Shown here: one piece after another, positions 18,291 through 26,845 of the stretch
How the letters are laid out: every line of letters begins with the position of its first letter
Numbering within the stretch: position 1 is the first letter of the stretch
Source: Paenibacillus sp. FSL H8-0079
GTDB taxonomy: Bacteria; Bacillota; Bacilli; Paenibacillales; Paenibacillaceae
DNA length: 64,000 nt
NCBI RefSeq assembly: GCF_037991315.1
Contig: NZ_CP150300.1
Location: forward strand, 1,550,001 to 1,614,000
Direction: 5' to 3'
Program-made: the position numbers and the translations under genes
Notes under the pieces: generated by a model
What the model saw: the letters and a program-made list of their open reading frames with translations, nothing else
What the model was told of the DNA's origin: nothing
Database searches by the model: none

Positions 18291-20480
18291 ATGAGTATTT
18301 ATATCAATCAAGAGAAACTTCAGTTTCATTTACAGACCCGTGAGGCCAGTTACGTATTTCAGGTACTGCCTTCAGGATATTTGGTGCATTTGTATTATGG
18401 CAAAAAATTACGCGACACCGATCTGAGCTGGTTGCATGTACGGACAGAACGAGCATCTTTCAGTCCGAACCCGGTACCAGAGGACCGTACGATTTCATTT
18501 GATACATTGGCAGTGGAACTACCCGTGTATGGCACAAGTGATTTCCGTAATCCGGCTATCCAACTGGAACTTGAGAATGGCTCGACGGTTTCGGAGTTTA
18601 CGTATACAGGCCATCGATTGGTCAAAGGAAAGATAGCGCTTACTGGTTTGCCAGCAACGTATGTTGAATCCGATGAAGAAGCAGAGACGCTGGTTATTGA
18701 GTTGGAAGACCGCGTTGCAGGCATCAAAATCGAGCTTTCCTATACAGCCTTTACGGCATTTAATGCAATTACACGCTCGATGCGTATCGTTAATGAGAGC
18801 GCTACCTCAGTGAATGTGGTGCGTGCGCTCAGTTCTTCTGTCGATTTCCCGCATGCAGATTATGAATTGTTGCAATTGTCAGGAGCTTGGACACGGGAAC
18901 GTGATATCGTTCGCAGACCGCTTGCTTCAGGCTTGCAAGGGATTGAGAGCCGTCGTGGTTCAAGTAGTCACCAGCAGAATCCATTTATTGCGCTGATGAC
19001 ACCAGGCACGGATGAAGATCAGGGCGAAGTCTACGGATTCAGTCTCGTCTATAGCGGTAGCTTCACTGCACAGGCTGAAGTGGACCAGTTCCACACCACA
19101 CGTGTATCGCTCGGGATCAACCCGTTCGAGTTCAGCTGGAAGCTGGAGCCACAAGAAGCGTTCCAGACACCGGAGACGGTTATGGTTTACTCAGGTGCAG
19201 GGCTGGATGGTATGTCTCAGTCCTACCACGAATTGTATCGGGAGCGTCTTGCGCGTGGTAAGTTCCGCAATGCGGAACGTCCGGTTCTGGTCAATAACTG
19301 GGAAGCGACTTATTTTGGATTCAATGCGGACAAGATTGAACAGATCGCTCGCGCCGGACAGAAGCTGGGTATTGAGTTGTTTGTCTTGGATGATGGCTGG
19401 TTTGGACACCGGGACAGCGACAATTCCTCGTTGGGCGACTGGATTGTAGATAAGAACAAACTGCCACAGGGACTGGATGATCTGGCTAACCGGGTAACAG
19501 GTCTGGACATGCAGTTCGGATTGTGGTTTGAGCCTGAGATGATCTCACCAGACAGTGAGCTGTACCGTGCACACCCAGACTGGTGTCTCCATGTGCCTGA
19601 TCGTCGCCGGACAGAAGGACGTCAGCAACTGGTACTCGACTTCTCTCGTCAGGATGTACGTGATGAGATTGTACGCATGTTAACAGACGTACTTGGTTCT
19701 GCACCAATCACTTATGTGAAATGGGACATGAACCGCAATATGACGGAAGTGGGTTCTGCATTGCTTCCGGCAGATAGACAGCGTGAGACCGCGCATCGTT
19801 ACATGCTGGGGTTGTATGACGTTATGGAACGAATCACTTCGGCATTCCCGAACATTCTGTTCGAGAGCTGTTCAGGTGGTGGTGGCCGCTTCGATCCAGG
19901 TATGCTGTATTACATGCCGCAGACATGGACAAGTGATAACACGGATGCGATCTCCCGTTTGCGGATTCAATATGGTACCAGTCTTGTGTATCCGGTGAGT
20001 TCCATGGGATCGCATATCTCAGCGGTACCGAATCATCAGGTCAACCGGATAACTTCACTTGAAATCCGGGGACATGTTGCGATGTCAGGCAACTTCGGGT
20101 ACGAGCTGGACCTGACGAAATTCACGGAGGAAGAGAACGACATCGTGAAAGCGCAGGTTGAACTGTACAAAGAGATCCGTGGAACGGTTCAATATGGAAC
20201 ATTCCGCCGTTTGCTCAGTCCATTTGAAGGCAATGAGACAGCGTGGATGTTTATTGCACCAGACGGAAGCGAAGCCGTTGTATTCTACTTCCGCGTGCTC
20301 TCTGAGCCTAATGCGCCACTTCAGCGCCTGAAGCTGAAAGGATTGGACCCTAATGCGGATTACCGTCTGAAAGGCGGCTCTGAGACCTTTACCGGCGATG
20401 CCTTGATGTATGGTGGTATTTCGGTAGGCAGTGCATCAGGAGACTATCTGAGCGAAATGTTCCGGTTCGAGCGCGTCTAG
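18291..20480 (+). CDS. alpha-galactosidase, glycoside hydrolase family 36
   Basis: 729 residues, typical of cytosolic GH36 enzymes such as AgaB/AgaN. The catalytic nucleophile is D479 in KWDMNR and the acid/base is D549 in WTSDNTDA. Other signatures are LDDGWFG (about 364-370), GLWFEPEMISPDS and SCSGGGGRFD. There is no signal peptide, so it acts on imported raffinose-type sugars. GGTGGAGGAGAC precedes the ATG. No transporter is adjacent. The stop codon lies inside the first bases of a family A repeat element (20477-20668). Confidence 0.95.
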   Translation: MSIYINQEKLQFHLQTREASYVFQVLPSGYLVHLYYGKKLRDTDLSWLHVRTERASFSPNPVPEDRTISFDTLAVELPVYGTSDFRNPAIQLELENGSTVSEFTYTGHRLVKGKIALTGLPATYVESDEEAETLVIELEDRVAGIKIELSYTAFTAFNAITRSMRIVNESATSVNVVRALSSSVDFPHADYELLQLSGAWTRERDIVRRPLASGLQGIESRRGSSSHQQNPFIALMTPGTDEDQGEVYGFSLVYSGSFTAQAEVDQFHTTRVSLGINPFEFSWKLEPQEAFQTPETVMVYSGAGLDGMSQSYHELYRERLARGKFRNAERPVLVNNWEATYFGFNADKIEQIARAGQKLGIELFVLDDGWFGHRDSDNSSLGDWIVDKNKLPQGLDDLANRVTGLDMQFGLWFEPEMISPDSELYRAHPDWCLHVPDRRRTEGRQQLVLDFSRQDVRDEIVRMLTDVLGSAPITYVKWDMNRNMTEVGSALLPADRQRETAHRYMLGLYDVMERITSAFPNILFESCSGGGGRFDPGMLYYMPQTWTSDNTDAISRLRIQYGTSLVYPVSSMGSHISAVPNHQVNRITSLEIRGHVAMSGNFGYELDLTKFTEEENDIVKAQVELYKEIRGTVQYGTFRRLLSPFEGNETAWMFIAPDGSEAVVFYFRVLSEPNAPLQRLKLKGLDPNADYRLKGGSETFTGDALMYGGISVGSASGDYLSEMFRFERV

Positions 20481-20668
20481 ATAAGTGAACTACATTTTAT
20501 TTACACGGATACTACGATGACAGAACAACCTTCCAATCGCTGTTATCCCCAGATTTTTTGATTCCCTTTTCTCAAAGGGGAAATCCGGAGATAAAGGCGA
20601 ACGCTTCGCTTTTTCAGGCTTTTTCTGTCCTCTCCGTCATCGTGTAAATGAGCAGTTTCACTTATTAG
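20477..20668. repeat. intergenic palindromic element, family A, copy 2 (inverted)
   Basis: Starts CTAGATAAGTGAACTA within the stop codon of the galactosidase and ends at CTTATTAG. The interior (GATGACAGAACAACCTTC, GCTGTTATCCCCAGATTTTT, GGGGAAATCCGGAGATAAA) is the reverse complement of the copies at 12432 and 26583. The terminal inverted repeats are more diverged than in copy 1. Confidence 0.85.
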
Positions 20669-20700
20669 ATTGCTATTGTATTTAAAATTTTGAATAAGGA

Positions 20701-20743
20701 AAGACCGAGGAGCGTCGTGTTGACGTTTTTCGGTCTTTTTTTG
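20701..20743 (+). terminator. Rho-independent terminator
   Basis: AAAGACCGA pairs with TCGGTCTTTTTTT, with an inner CGTC/GACG stem. It lies after the galactosidase and repeat element and before tex. Confidence 0.85.
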
Positions 20744-20943
20744 CCGTAATGGGGAAGGCTGGAGGATGACATCATTCTGTCAGAACTTGTATGCTTGCGG
20801 ATTGATGGAAATCTGGACGGGATTTTGTGATAATATAGGGTAGAGTGGATGAAACAAATGGTTTAACTATACTGTAATTACAGCAGCAAAGCTGCCCTGA
20901 AATGATTGTAACGAACGATTCAGGAAGGAAAGAGGGATTTATT

Positions 20944-23163
20944 TTGTCTGAACAGGAAACGGTTCTGGAACCCAATGAAGAAACAATAAAGGCAGAACGC
21001 CATGAACGAATCATCAAACAGGTAGCCAAGGAACTGTCACTGTCCTTGAAGCAGGTCCGCACGACGTCGGAGCTTCTGGACGAAGGCAATACGATTCCAT
21101 TTATCGCCCGCTACCGTAAAGAAATGACTGGAGAGCTGGATGAGAACCAGCTGCGATCGATTGAAGAACGCATTGTCTATCTGCGCAATCTTGAGGATCG
21201 CAAATTGGAAGTCATCCGTATTATAGAGGAACAGGGCAAACTGACCGGAGAACTGAAGAAGTCCATTACTCAGGCTGTGAAGCTACAGGAAGTGGAGGAC
21301 TTGTATCGTCCTTACCGTCAGAAGCGGAAAACGCGTGCCAGTGTGGCCAAGGAAAAAGGTCTTGAACCCCTTGCTGGTTGGATCTGGGGTCAACCGAAAC
21401 AAGGAGATGCACTCCAGGAAGCTGCGCAATATATCAACGCTGAACTGGGTGTAGAAGACGCGGAGTCGGCGCTTCAGGGAGCCAAAGATATCCTCGCGGA
21501 GAACATTGCAGATGATGCTGCCATTCGTGCCTGGATTCGTCGGTACACACTTGATCACGGGATGCTGACTTCGGAAGCGAAGGATGCTCAAGAGGAGTCC
21601 GTGTACGAGAATTATTATGATTACCGAGAATTAGCTAAAAAGATGCCTCCGCACCGTATTCTCGCGATTAATCGCGGTGAACGTGAGAGTATTCTGAAAG
21701 TCGGCCTGGACGTACAGGCAGAACCGGCCCATCGCCATATGGTAGGACAGATCATTCGTGGTGCTTCTGCCGTGCAGGATATTCTGCGTGATGTGATTGA
21801 GGATGCCTACAAGCGGCTTATTGCGCCTTCCATCGAGCGTGAAGTTCGTGGAGAACTCACGGAAAAGGGTGAAAATCAGGCCATATCGGTATTCTCGGCC
21901 AATCTGCGTAACCTGTTGCTTCAACCGCCGATTCATGGCAAACGTGTGCTGGGTGTCGATCCGGCCTATCGTACTGGTTGTAAACTGGCTGTAGTAGATG
22001 ATACGGGCAAGTTGCTGGAAGTGGCTGTGACCTATCCAACGCCACCCCACAACAAGAAACGTGAAGCTGCGGAAGTATTCCACCGCATGATCAAGCAATA
22101 TGATATCGGACTAATTGTTATTGGTAATGGTACCGGATCGCGTGAAACGGAGCAGTTTGTGGCCGAGATCATTCAGGAGAACGGTGATGAAAGTCTCGTA
22201 TATCTGATTGTTAACGAAGCTGGTGCAAGTGTGTATTCTGCATCCAAGCTGGCCCAGGACGAATTCCCGGACCTCGATGTAGCCGAGCGCAGTGCAGCTT
22301 CCATTGCTCGCCGGGTACAAGACCCTTTGGCGGAACTGGTTAAGATTGATCCAAAAGCCATTGGCGTGGGTCAATATCAGCATGACGTTTCCCAGAAGAT
22401 TCTGGAAGAAAGCCTGAAGGCTGTCGTGGAATCCGCAGTTAACCATGTGGGTGTGGATGTTAATACGGCTTCACCTTCGTTGTTGTCCTATGTTGCCGGA
22501 GTTAACGCTACGATTGCCAAAAACATCGTGAAGTACCGCGAAGAGAATGGCCGGTTCACGAACCGTCGTCAGCTTCAGAAGGTACCGCGTCTGGGTGCCA
22601 AAACCTATGAGCAGTGCGTAGGCTTCATGCGTATTGGCGAGGGCGAGAATCCATTGGATCGTACACCGATTCACCCTGAGTCCTACAAGGTAGTGGATCA
22701 GCTGTTCAAGGAGCTTCAGGTTGCACTGGACAAGCTGGGCAGCAAGGAACTGTCGGTGTTGCTGTCGGAGCAACAGCCAGAGCAATTGGCCGTGAAACTG
22801 GACGTAGGTGTGCCTACATTGCGTGATATTTTGGATAGCTTGCAGCGTCCGGGTCGTGACCCGCGTGAAGAGATGCCGTTGCCGATCTTCCGTACGGATG
22901 TATTGAAGATTGAGGATCTGGTGGAAGGCATGGAGCTGCAAGGTACAGTTCGGAACGTAATTGATTTTGGTGCCTTTGTTGATATTGGAATTAAGAGTGA
23001 TGGGCTTGTCCATATCTCACAGCTCAGCAACGGGTATGTTAAACATCCGATGGACGTTGTGTCTGTCGGGGATAATGTAACGGTCTGGGTTATGAGTGTG
23101 GATACCAAAAAAGGCCGTGTCGGCCTGACGATGAAGAAGCCTGCTGCGCAACAGTCTTCTTAA
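20944..23163 (+). CDS. tex: Tex-family RNA-binding transcription accessory protein
   Basis: A TTG at 20944 with AGAGGG seven bases upstream is the likely start (739 residues); an ATG at 20902 would add 14 residues without a ribosome site. The order of domains is that of Tex: N-terminal helical domain (IPFIARYRKEMTGELDENQLR), RNase H/YqgF-like domain (VLGVDPAYRTGCKLAVVDDTG), helix-hairpin-helix pair (SYVAGVNATIAKNIVKYREENG, LQKVPRLGAKTYEQCVGFMRI) and C-terminal S1 RNA-binding domain (GTVRNVIDFGAFVDIGIKSDGLVHIS). It is orthologous to B. subtilis YdcI. A terminator follows at 23180. Confidence 0.96.
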   Translation: MSEQETVLEPNEETIKAERHERIIKQVAKELSLSLKQVRTTSELLDEGNTIPFIARYRKEMTGELDENQLRSIEERIVYLRNLEDRKLEVIRIIEEQGKLTGELKKSITQAVKLQEVEDLYRPYRQKRKTRASVAKEKGLEPLAGWIWGQPKQGDALQEAAQYINAELGVEDAESALQGAKDILAENIADDAAIRAWIRRYTLDHGMLTSEAKDAQEESVYENYYDYRELAKKMPPHRILAINRGERESILKVGLDVQAEPAHRHMVGQIIRGASAVQDILRDVIEDAYKRLIAPSIEREVRGELTEKGENQAISVFSANLRNLLLQPPIHGKRVLGVDPAYRTGCKLAVVDDTGKLLEVAVTYPTPPHNKKREAAEVFHRMIKQYDIGLIVIGNGTGSRETEQFVAEIIQENGDESLVYLIVNEAGASVYSASKLAQDEFPDLDVAERSAASIARRVQDPLAELVKIDPKAIGVGQYQHDVSQKILEESLKAVVESAVNHVGVDVNTASPSLLSYVAGVNATIAKNIVKYREENGRFTNRRQLQKVPRLGAKTYEQCVGFMRIGEGENPLDRTPIHPESYKVVDQLFKELQVALDKLGSKELSVLLSEQQPEQLAVKLDVGVPTLRDILDSLQRPGRDPREEMPLPIFRTDVLKIEDLVEGMELQGTVRNVIDFGAFVDIGIKSDGLVHISQLSNGYVKHPMDVVSVGDNVTVWVMSVDTKKGRVGLTMKKPAAQQSS

Positions 23164-23179
23164 ATAGTAGGATTGGAGA

Positions 23180-23212
23180 ACAGCCTTCCCTAACCAGGAA
23201 GGCTGTTTGTTG
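23180..23212 (+). terminator. Rho-independent terminator after tex
   Basis: ACAGCCTTCC-CTAACCA-GGAAGGCTGT followed by TTGTT. Confidence 0.85.
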
Positions 23213-23292
23213 TGGACAGTAATAGTTCCGTTATCCGTTCTAATTCCTCTAGTAAGTACGGTGGGCAATATGTGCATTTTCTTAAAGTGCGT

Positions 23293-23337
23293 GTTCAAAA
23301 GGCCATCCTTCGTAATCCAAAGCAGACTTTTATGAAC
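23293..23337. repeat. MITE-like element, family B, internally deleted remnant
   Basis: GTTCAAAA ... GCCATCCTTCGTAATC-CAAAGC-GACTTTT-TGAAC matches the two ends of the 166-bp element at 60088-60253 with the middle removed. The flanks TGCG on the left and ACCTCTTA-like on the right are also shared. It ends 7 bases from the cmpA stop codon. Confidence 0.65.
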
Positions 23338-23343
23338 AACCTC

Positions 23344-23487
23344 TTAAAGTTCATTCTCCGCGCTGCGCGGTGTGCCACTTGCTGGTTTGTTACGATAAAA
23401 GAACCAGCATTCGTTCAGCAGCTTGATTTGCCGGCTGTCCTTTTTGTGAAATGCACGCATCAGTTGATTGCAAAGCCATTGAGGCAA
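23344..23487 (-). CDS. cmpA: cortex morphogenetic protein CmpA
   Basis: A 47-residue gene on the minus strand, TTG start at 23485-23487 with a perfect AGAGGAGGAG ribosome site upstream. The translation begins PQWLCNQLMRAFHKKDSRQ and continues IKLLNECWFFYRNKP, which is the CmpA family (37-48 residues), a sporulation protein that in B. subtilis works with the ClpXP protease to control SpoIVA quality and spore envelope assembly. It sits between tex and sprT exactly as in B. subtilis. The stop codon is close to the remnant repeat at 23293-23337. Confidence 0.92.
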   Translation of the reverse strand: MPQWLCNQLMRAFHKKDSRQIKLLNECWFFYRNKPASGTPRSAENEL

Positions 23488-23594
23488 GGGTATCTCCTCC
23501 TCTTGCATAATTCATCTGTACGTTAGCATATGTGGTAATAGCCTGGACTGTGCGGGATAAGTGGCAGACCCCGGCAAATCAATATCTCAATACC

Positions 23595-23632
23595 AAAAAG
23601 CACAAATCCCAATTCAGGGAGATGCGCTTTTC
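23595..23632. terminator. stem-loop terminator, likely for the 23667-24023 gene
   Basis: AAAAGC-ACA-AATCCC pairs with GGGAGAT-GC-GCTTTT around AATTCA, with A and T runs on both sides. Confidence 0.6.
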
Positions 23633-23666
23633 GTTCTCATCATTATAAAATGATAACTGCAGTGAA

Positions 23667-24023
23667 TTAGAGAGCTTCCATCTCTTCTTCATACCATTGT
23701 TCCAATTGGGCCTGAAGCGCCCGGATTTCGGTAAGCAGAGAAATCAAGGGATAATGGTTTTCACGCAGTGCTGCAAAAGACTCTTCAAGTGCATTGATAT
23801 AATCAAGGCCACCGATAATGGTGAGATTTTCGTTCAGGAGATCCAGGTTGTCACATTCGGCAATCGCCCAAGGCAGGACAGGGACATCTGCTGCAGTGAG
23901 TTTATCGATTTCCTTGTGCAGGCGCAGATTGAGCGCACTGAGTTGATAGGCGTAATCCGCCGGCATTTCCACAAACTGCAATTGTTGTTCCTGCTGCAAG
24001 ATGACATAGCGCATTGTAGGCAT
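23667..24023 (-). CDS. conserved hypothetical protein (cytosolic, helical)
   Basis: From the ATG at 24021-24023 (AGGGGAG about 12 bases upstream) it has 118 residues; an ATG at 24050 is also in frame but has no ribosome site. The protein begins MPTMRYVILQQEQQLQFVEMP with a short beta-strand pair, then long amphipathic helices to a Glu-rich end (LEQWYEEEMEAL). I recall similar Paenibacillus proteins carrying the uninformative label 'hydrolase/acyltransferase', but no catalytic motif is visible, so no function is offered. It is divergent from sprT. Confidence 0.7.
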   Translation of the reverse strand: MPTMRYVILQQEQQLQFVEMPADYAYQLSALNLRLHKEIDKLTAADVPVLPWAIAECDNLDLLNENLTIIGGLDYINALEESFAALRENHYPLISLLTEIRALQAQLEQWYEEEMEAL

Positions 24024-24142
24024 AACGAGTAATAATCTCCCCTCATACATTCTACTTGACAGTGTAGCCTACGAAACGGTTAAAATTCAAGTATATTGCC
24101 AGAAAAACCAATACTCCGAGGGGGTGCAAGGAGAGGATACCG

Positions 24143-24604
24143 ATGGAAAATGAGGAGTTGCAACAATGGATCGAACAGATATCACTGGATCATTTCGGAG
24201 TGCCGTTCACCCATGAGGCGTTGTTTAACAGTCGCCTGACCACCACAGGTGGGCGTTATATGCTCAAAAGTCACCGGATTGAGATCAATCCGCATCAGCT
24301 CGAAGCCTACGGGCGAGATGAAGTTGAGAAAATCATCAAGCATGAGCTGTGCCACTATCATCTGCATATTCGTGGGCGTGGTTATCAGCATCGCGACCCG
24401 GAATTCAAAGCTTTATTGCAGAAGGTGGGAGGCTCACGGTTCTGCCAATCCCTGCCTGATGGCAAAGGCAGAAAACCTCTGCCGTATCGTTATAAGCTGG
24501 TGTGCAAGAGCTGTGGCACGGAATATTTGCGCAAGCGGAAAATAGATCCGAAGCGTTACCGCTGTGGTCGTTGTGCGGGAAAACTGGGCCTTCAGAATAT
24601 CTGA
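24143..24604 (+). CDS. SprT-like zinc metalloprotease-fold protein
   Basis: 153 residues. The zinc site is HELCHYHLH (HExxH, about residues 68-76), followed by a C-terminal four-Cys zinc ribbon (CKSCG ... CGRCAG). This is the SprT-like family (B. subtilis YdcK), related to the DNA-protein crosslink protease SPRTN. Position between cmpA and the tRNA cluster is conserved with B. subtilis. The ribosome site is GCAAGGAGAGG. Substrate in Firmicutes is unknown. Confidence 0.92.
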   Translation: MENEELQQWIEQISLDHFGVPFTHEALFNSRLTTTGGRYMLKSHRIEINPHQLEAYGRDEVEKIIKHELCHYHLHIRGRGYQHRDPEFKALLQKVGGSRFCQSLPDGKGRKPLPYRYKLVCKSCGTEYLRKRKIDPKRYRCGRCAGKLGLQNI

Positions 24605-24648
24605 TGTGTGCATCAATCAATGCGCTGAAGAAAGTGATGGAAGGCATG

Positions 24649-24677
24649 TTGACTTGGATTATTAATCATGATAAATT
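24649..24677 (+). promoter_or_regulatory. probable tRNA promoter
   Basis: TTGACT - 17 bases - TAAATT, 21 bases before the tRNA-Asn gene. Confidence 0.5.
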
Positions 24678-24697
24678 AAGTTAATCAAGATTAATTT

Positions 24698-24773
24698 TCC
24701 CTGATAGCTCAGTTGGTAGAGCACTCGACTGTTAATCGAGTTGTCACAGGTTCGAGCCCTGTTCGGGGAGCCA
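24698..24773 (+). tRNA. tRNA-Asn (GTT)
   Basis: 76 bases with encoded CCA. Acceptor TCCCTGA pairs with TCGGGGA; anticodon loop CTGTTAA gives GTT; T-arm GGTTCGAGCC. Confidence 0.97.
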
Positions 24774-24779
24774 TTTCTT

Positions 24780-24868
24780 GGAGAGATACCCAAGTGGCTA
24801 TAAGGGGACCCTCTGCTAAGGGGTTAGACTGCGTAAGCGGTGCGAGGGTTCGAATCCCTCTCTCTCCG
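24780..24868 (+). tRNA. tRNA-Ser (GCT)
   Basis: 89 bases, long variable arm, acceptor GGAGAGA with TCTCTCC, anticodon GCT in CTGCTAA, T-arm GGTTCGAATCC. CCA is not encoded. Six bases after tRNA-Asn. Confidence 0.96.
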
Positions 24869-24995
24869 TTCTGAATTAAACTTCTCTGCAAAGGGATGAG
24901 AACCCTAGAGGTTCGTCGGAGCATAAGCTTCGTTAGCAATACTTCGCAGTCTCGAACGAAGTGAGAGTACCCCTCTCTCTCCGTTCTGATTAAAC
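24869..24995 (+). repeat. duplicated 3' end of tRNA-Ser and its flank
   Basis: CCCTCTCTCTCCGTTCTGA at the tRNA-Ser 3' end and flank recurs about 100 bases downstream (24970-24989), both copies followed by TTAAAC-like sequence. The segment between contains GGTTCGTCGGAGC and TCTCGAACGAAG, no intact tRNA. It looks like a tRNA-end duplication of the kind left by recombination or site-specific integration. Confidence 0.6.
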
Positions 24996-24999
24996 AATA

Positions 25000-25050
25000 A
25001 AATCCTCTTCACATTAGACTGGTTAACGGTCAGTGTGAAGAGGATTTTTT
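25000..25050. terminator. bidirectional terminator after tRNA-Ser
   Basis: AAATCCTCTTCACA pairs with TGTGAAGAGGATTTTTT across a 20-base loop. It can serve the tRNAs on plus and the ArsR gene on minus. Confidence 0.88.
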
Positions 25051-25098
25051 GCGTTTTATTCTTCTTCGTTTATCCCAAGCTGCATCTCCACCTACAGA

Positions 25099-25797
25099 CT
25101 ACAGTGAGATACCCAACACCTCGTATAAACCTTTCTTGCCAGCTTCCTTTACTTCGACAGAGCGACTTCCTGTTTTTTGACGAATCCAGTCCAGTTCCAG
25201 TAATCGATGTCTGAGTTGTTCCCCAAGCATACCTGAGAGATGATGACGGCGTTCGCTCCAATCCAGACATTTACGAGCGATGGCCCGGCGTGACTCCGGC
25301 TTCACTTGAAGTTCAATGCCGAACGTAGTGAACCACTGCTTTCCTTTCTCTGTAACTTGATAATCCTTGCTATGTGCCTCTTTGGGGTCTGAAAGATAAC
25401 CCTTCTGTACTAAGGCCTCACAGAGCGAGATTCCTAATTTCCCGGCCAGATGACCATAACAGGTCCGTGCATAACTCAGTTGTTGAAGCTGATCGGATTG
25501 TTTGAGAGAGCGTATCTGCACAGGCGGGGCAATACTGGCCATGGTTTCAATCAGATTAGCAATTTCTTTGCTTGCCAGACGGTAGTATCGGTGGCGTCCT
25601 TGTTGTTCGACTTCGAGAAATCCTCCCTCTACGAGTTTGGCGAGATGGCTGCTTGCCGTCTGGGGAGTGACGCCTGCCATATGAGCAAGTTCTCCTGCGG
25701 GCAACGCCCGCCCATCCAGCAAAGATGACAGAAAAATAGCGCGGCTTGGATCAGCGATTAACGATGCAATAACGGTAATATTCGGATATACATTCAT
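25099..25797 (-). CDS. ArsR-family winged-helix regulator
   Basis: 232 residues. The first ~90 are an ArsR winged helix: IADPSRAIFLSSLLDGRALPAGELAHMAGVTPQTASSHLAKLVEGGFLEVEQQGRHRYYRL, with the recognition helix TPQTASSHLAKL. The long C-terminal extension (about 95-232) carries two further Cys/His-containing helices of unknown role and is found in a subgroup of Paenibacillus/Bacillus ArsR proteins. No metal-binding CxC motif typical of ArsR/SmtB is present. It is divergent from the flavin reductase gene at 25904, its probable target, sharing a 106-base promoter region. Confidence 0.87.
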   Translation of the reverse strand: MNVYPNITVIASLIADPSRAIFLSSLLDGRALPAGELAHMAGVTPQTASSHLAKLVEGGFLEVEQQGRHRYYRLASKEIANLIETMASIAPPVQIRSLKQSDQLQQLSYARTCYGHLAGKLGISLCEALVQKGYLSDPKEAHSKDYQVTEKGKQWFTTFGIELQVKPESRRAIARKCLDWSERRHHLSGMLGEQLRHRLLELDWIRQKTGSRSVEVKEAGKKGLYEVLGISL

Positions 25798-25903
25798 ACT
25801 TCGATCATATCTGAACTATTACTGTATTACAATTCTGTTGTATCGTCCCATACGGGTCAGATTGAGCTTATAAACCAATGGAATTGGAACAGGAGAGGTA
25901 AGG

Positions 25904-26563
25904 ATGAAAAAGATAACGAAACAGGACTTTGCTATAGAGCAGTTGTCCGAGAGTTCAGAAGTGATACAACATGAAATGCTTAATCCAAGTATTTTATATT
26001 ATGGTACGCCCGTATTGCTGTTAAGCACATTAAACGAGGAGGGGTCAACCAACCTGTCTCCACTGTCTTCATCTTGGGCATTGGGGGATTGTTTGGTTCT
26101 TGGTCTAGGTGTACAGGGCAAAGCCTATGAAAATCTGAGTCGACATCCGGAGTGTGTAATTAATCTGCCGGATGCGACCATGTGGAAACAGGTTGAGGCA
26201 TTGGGTCGTTATACGGGAGTTACCCCTGTTCCTGAGGAGAAAAGGCAGATGGGCTATACGTTTTGCCAGGATAAATTCATTGCGGCTGGACTGACATCTC
26301 AAGCATCGGTTCAGGTGGCTCCAGATAAAATAGCTGAATGTCCGCTCCAGATTGAAGCCGCTGTTCAACACATCCGTATTCCTGAACACACACCGTTCAT
26401 GGCGATTGTAGAAGTGAAAGTGGTGAAGGTGCATGCGCACACAAGACTAATATCTGGACTGAACAAGATCAATCCGGAGGAATGGCATCCGCTGATATAT
26501 AATTTCAGACATTATTACGGATTAGGAGAGAGACAAGGGGAAAATTTCCGGGCAGAGAATTGA
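25904..26563 (+). CDS. flavin reductase-like protein (FMN-binding split barrel)
   Basis: 219 residues resembling the flavin reductase / DIM6-NTAB group: YYGTPVLLLSTLNEEGSTNLSPLSSSWALGD at about 37-66 forms the first strands and FMN-phosphate loop, and the family's AYENLSRHPECVINLP follows. GGAGAGG ribosome site six bases before the ATG. It is divergent from an ArsR gene and is followed by a family A repeat rather than a further gene. An FMN-dependent oxidoreductase of unknown substrate. Confidence 0.85.
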   Translation: MKKITKQDFAIEQLSESSEVIQHEMLNPSILYYGTPVLLLSTLNEEGSTNLSPLSSSWALGDCLVLGLGVQGKAYENLSRHPECVINLPDATMWKQVEALGRYTGVTPVPEEKRQMGYTFCQDKFIAAGLTSQASVQVAPDKIAECPLQIEAAVQHIRIPEHTPFMAIVEVKVVKVHAHTRLISGLNKINPEEWHPLIYNFRHYYGLGERQGENFRAEN

Positions 26564-26582
26564 CCAGAGTAGAGGCTTTTAT

Positions 26583-26775
26583 TGTATAAGATGAATTAAT
26601 CATTTACACGATAACGGAGAGGACAGAAAAAACCTGAAAAAGCAAAGCGATCGCCTTTATCACCGGATTTTCCCTTGAGAAAAGGGAATCGAAAAAATCT
26701 GGGGATAACAGCGATTGGAAGGTTGTTCTGTCATCGTAGTGCCAGTGTAAATAATCTTTAGTTCAACTTATATAG
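26583..26775. repeat. intergenic palindromic element, family A, copy 3
   Basis: Same orientation as copy 1: CATTTACACGATAACGGAG ... GGACAGAA, GCGATCGCCTTTATC, AATCTGGGGATAACAGCGAT, GGAAGGTTGTTCTGTCATC, ending TTAGTTCAACTTATATAG. The left terminal repeat is diverged. Confidence 0.85.
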
Positions 26776-26845
26776 TCAGGGAAAGATTGGGTAATAGTAA
26801 AGATAGACACATGTAAGCATATACATAATGAAAGAGGTGATGTGC

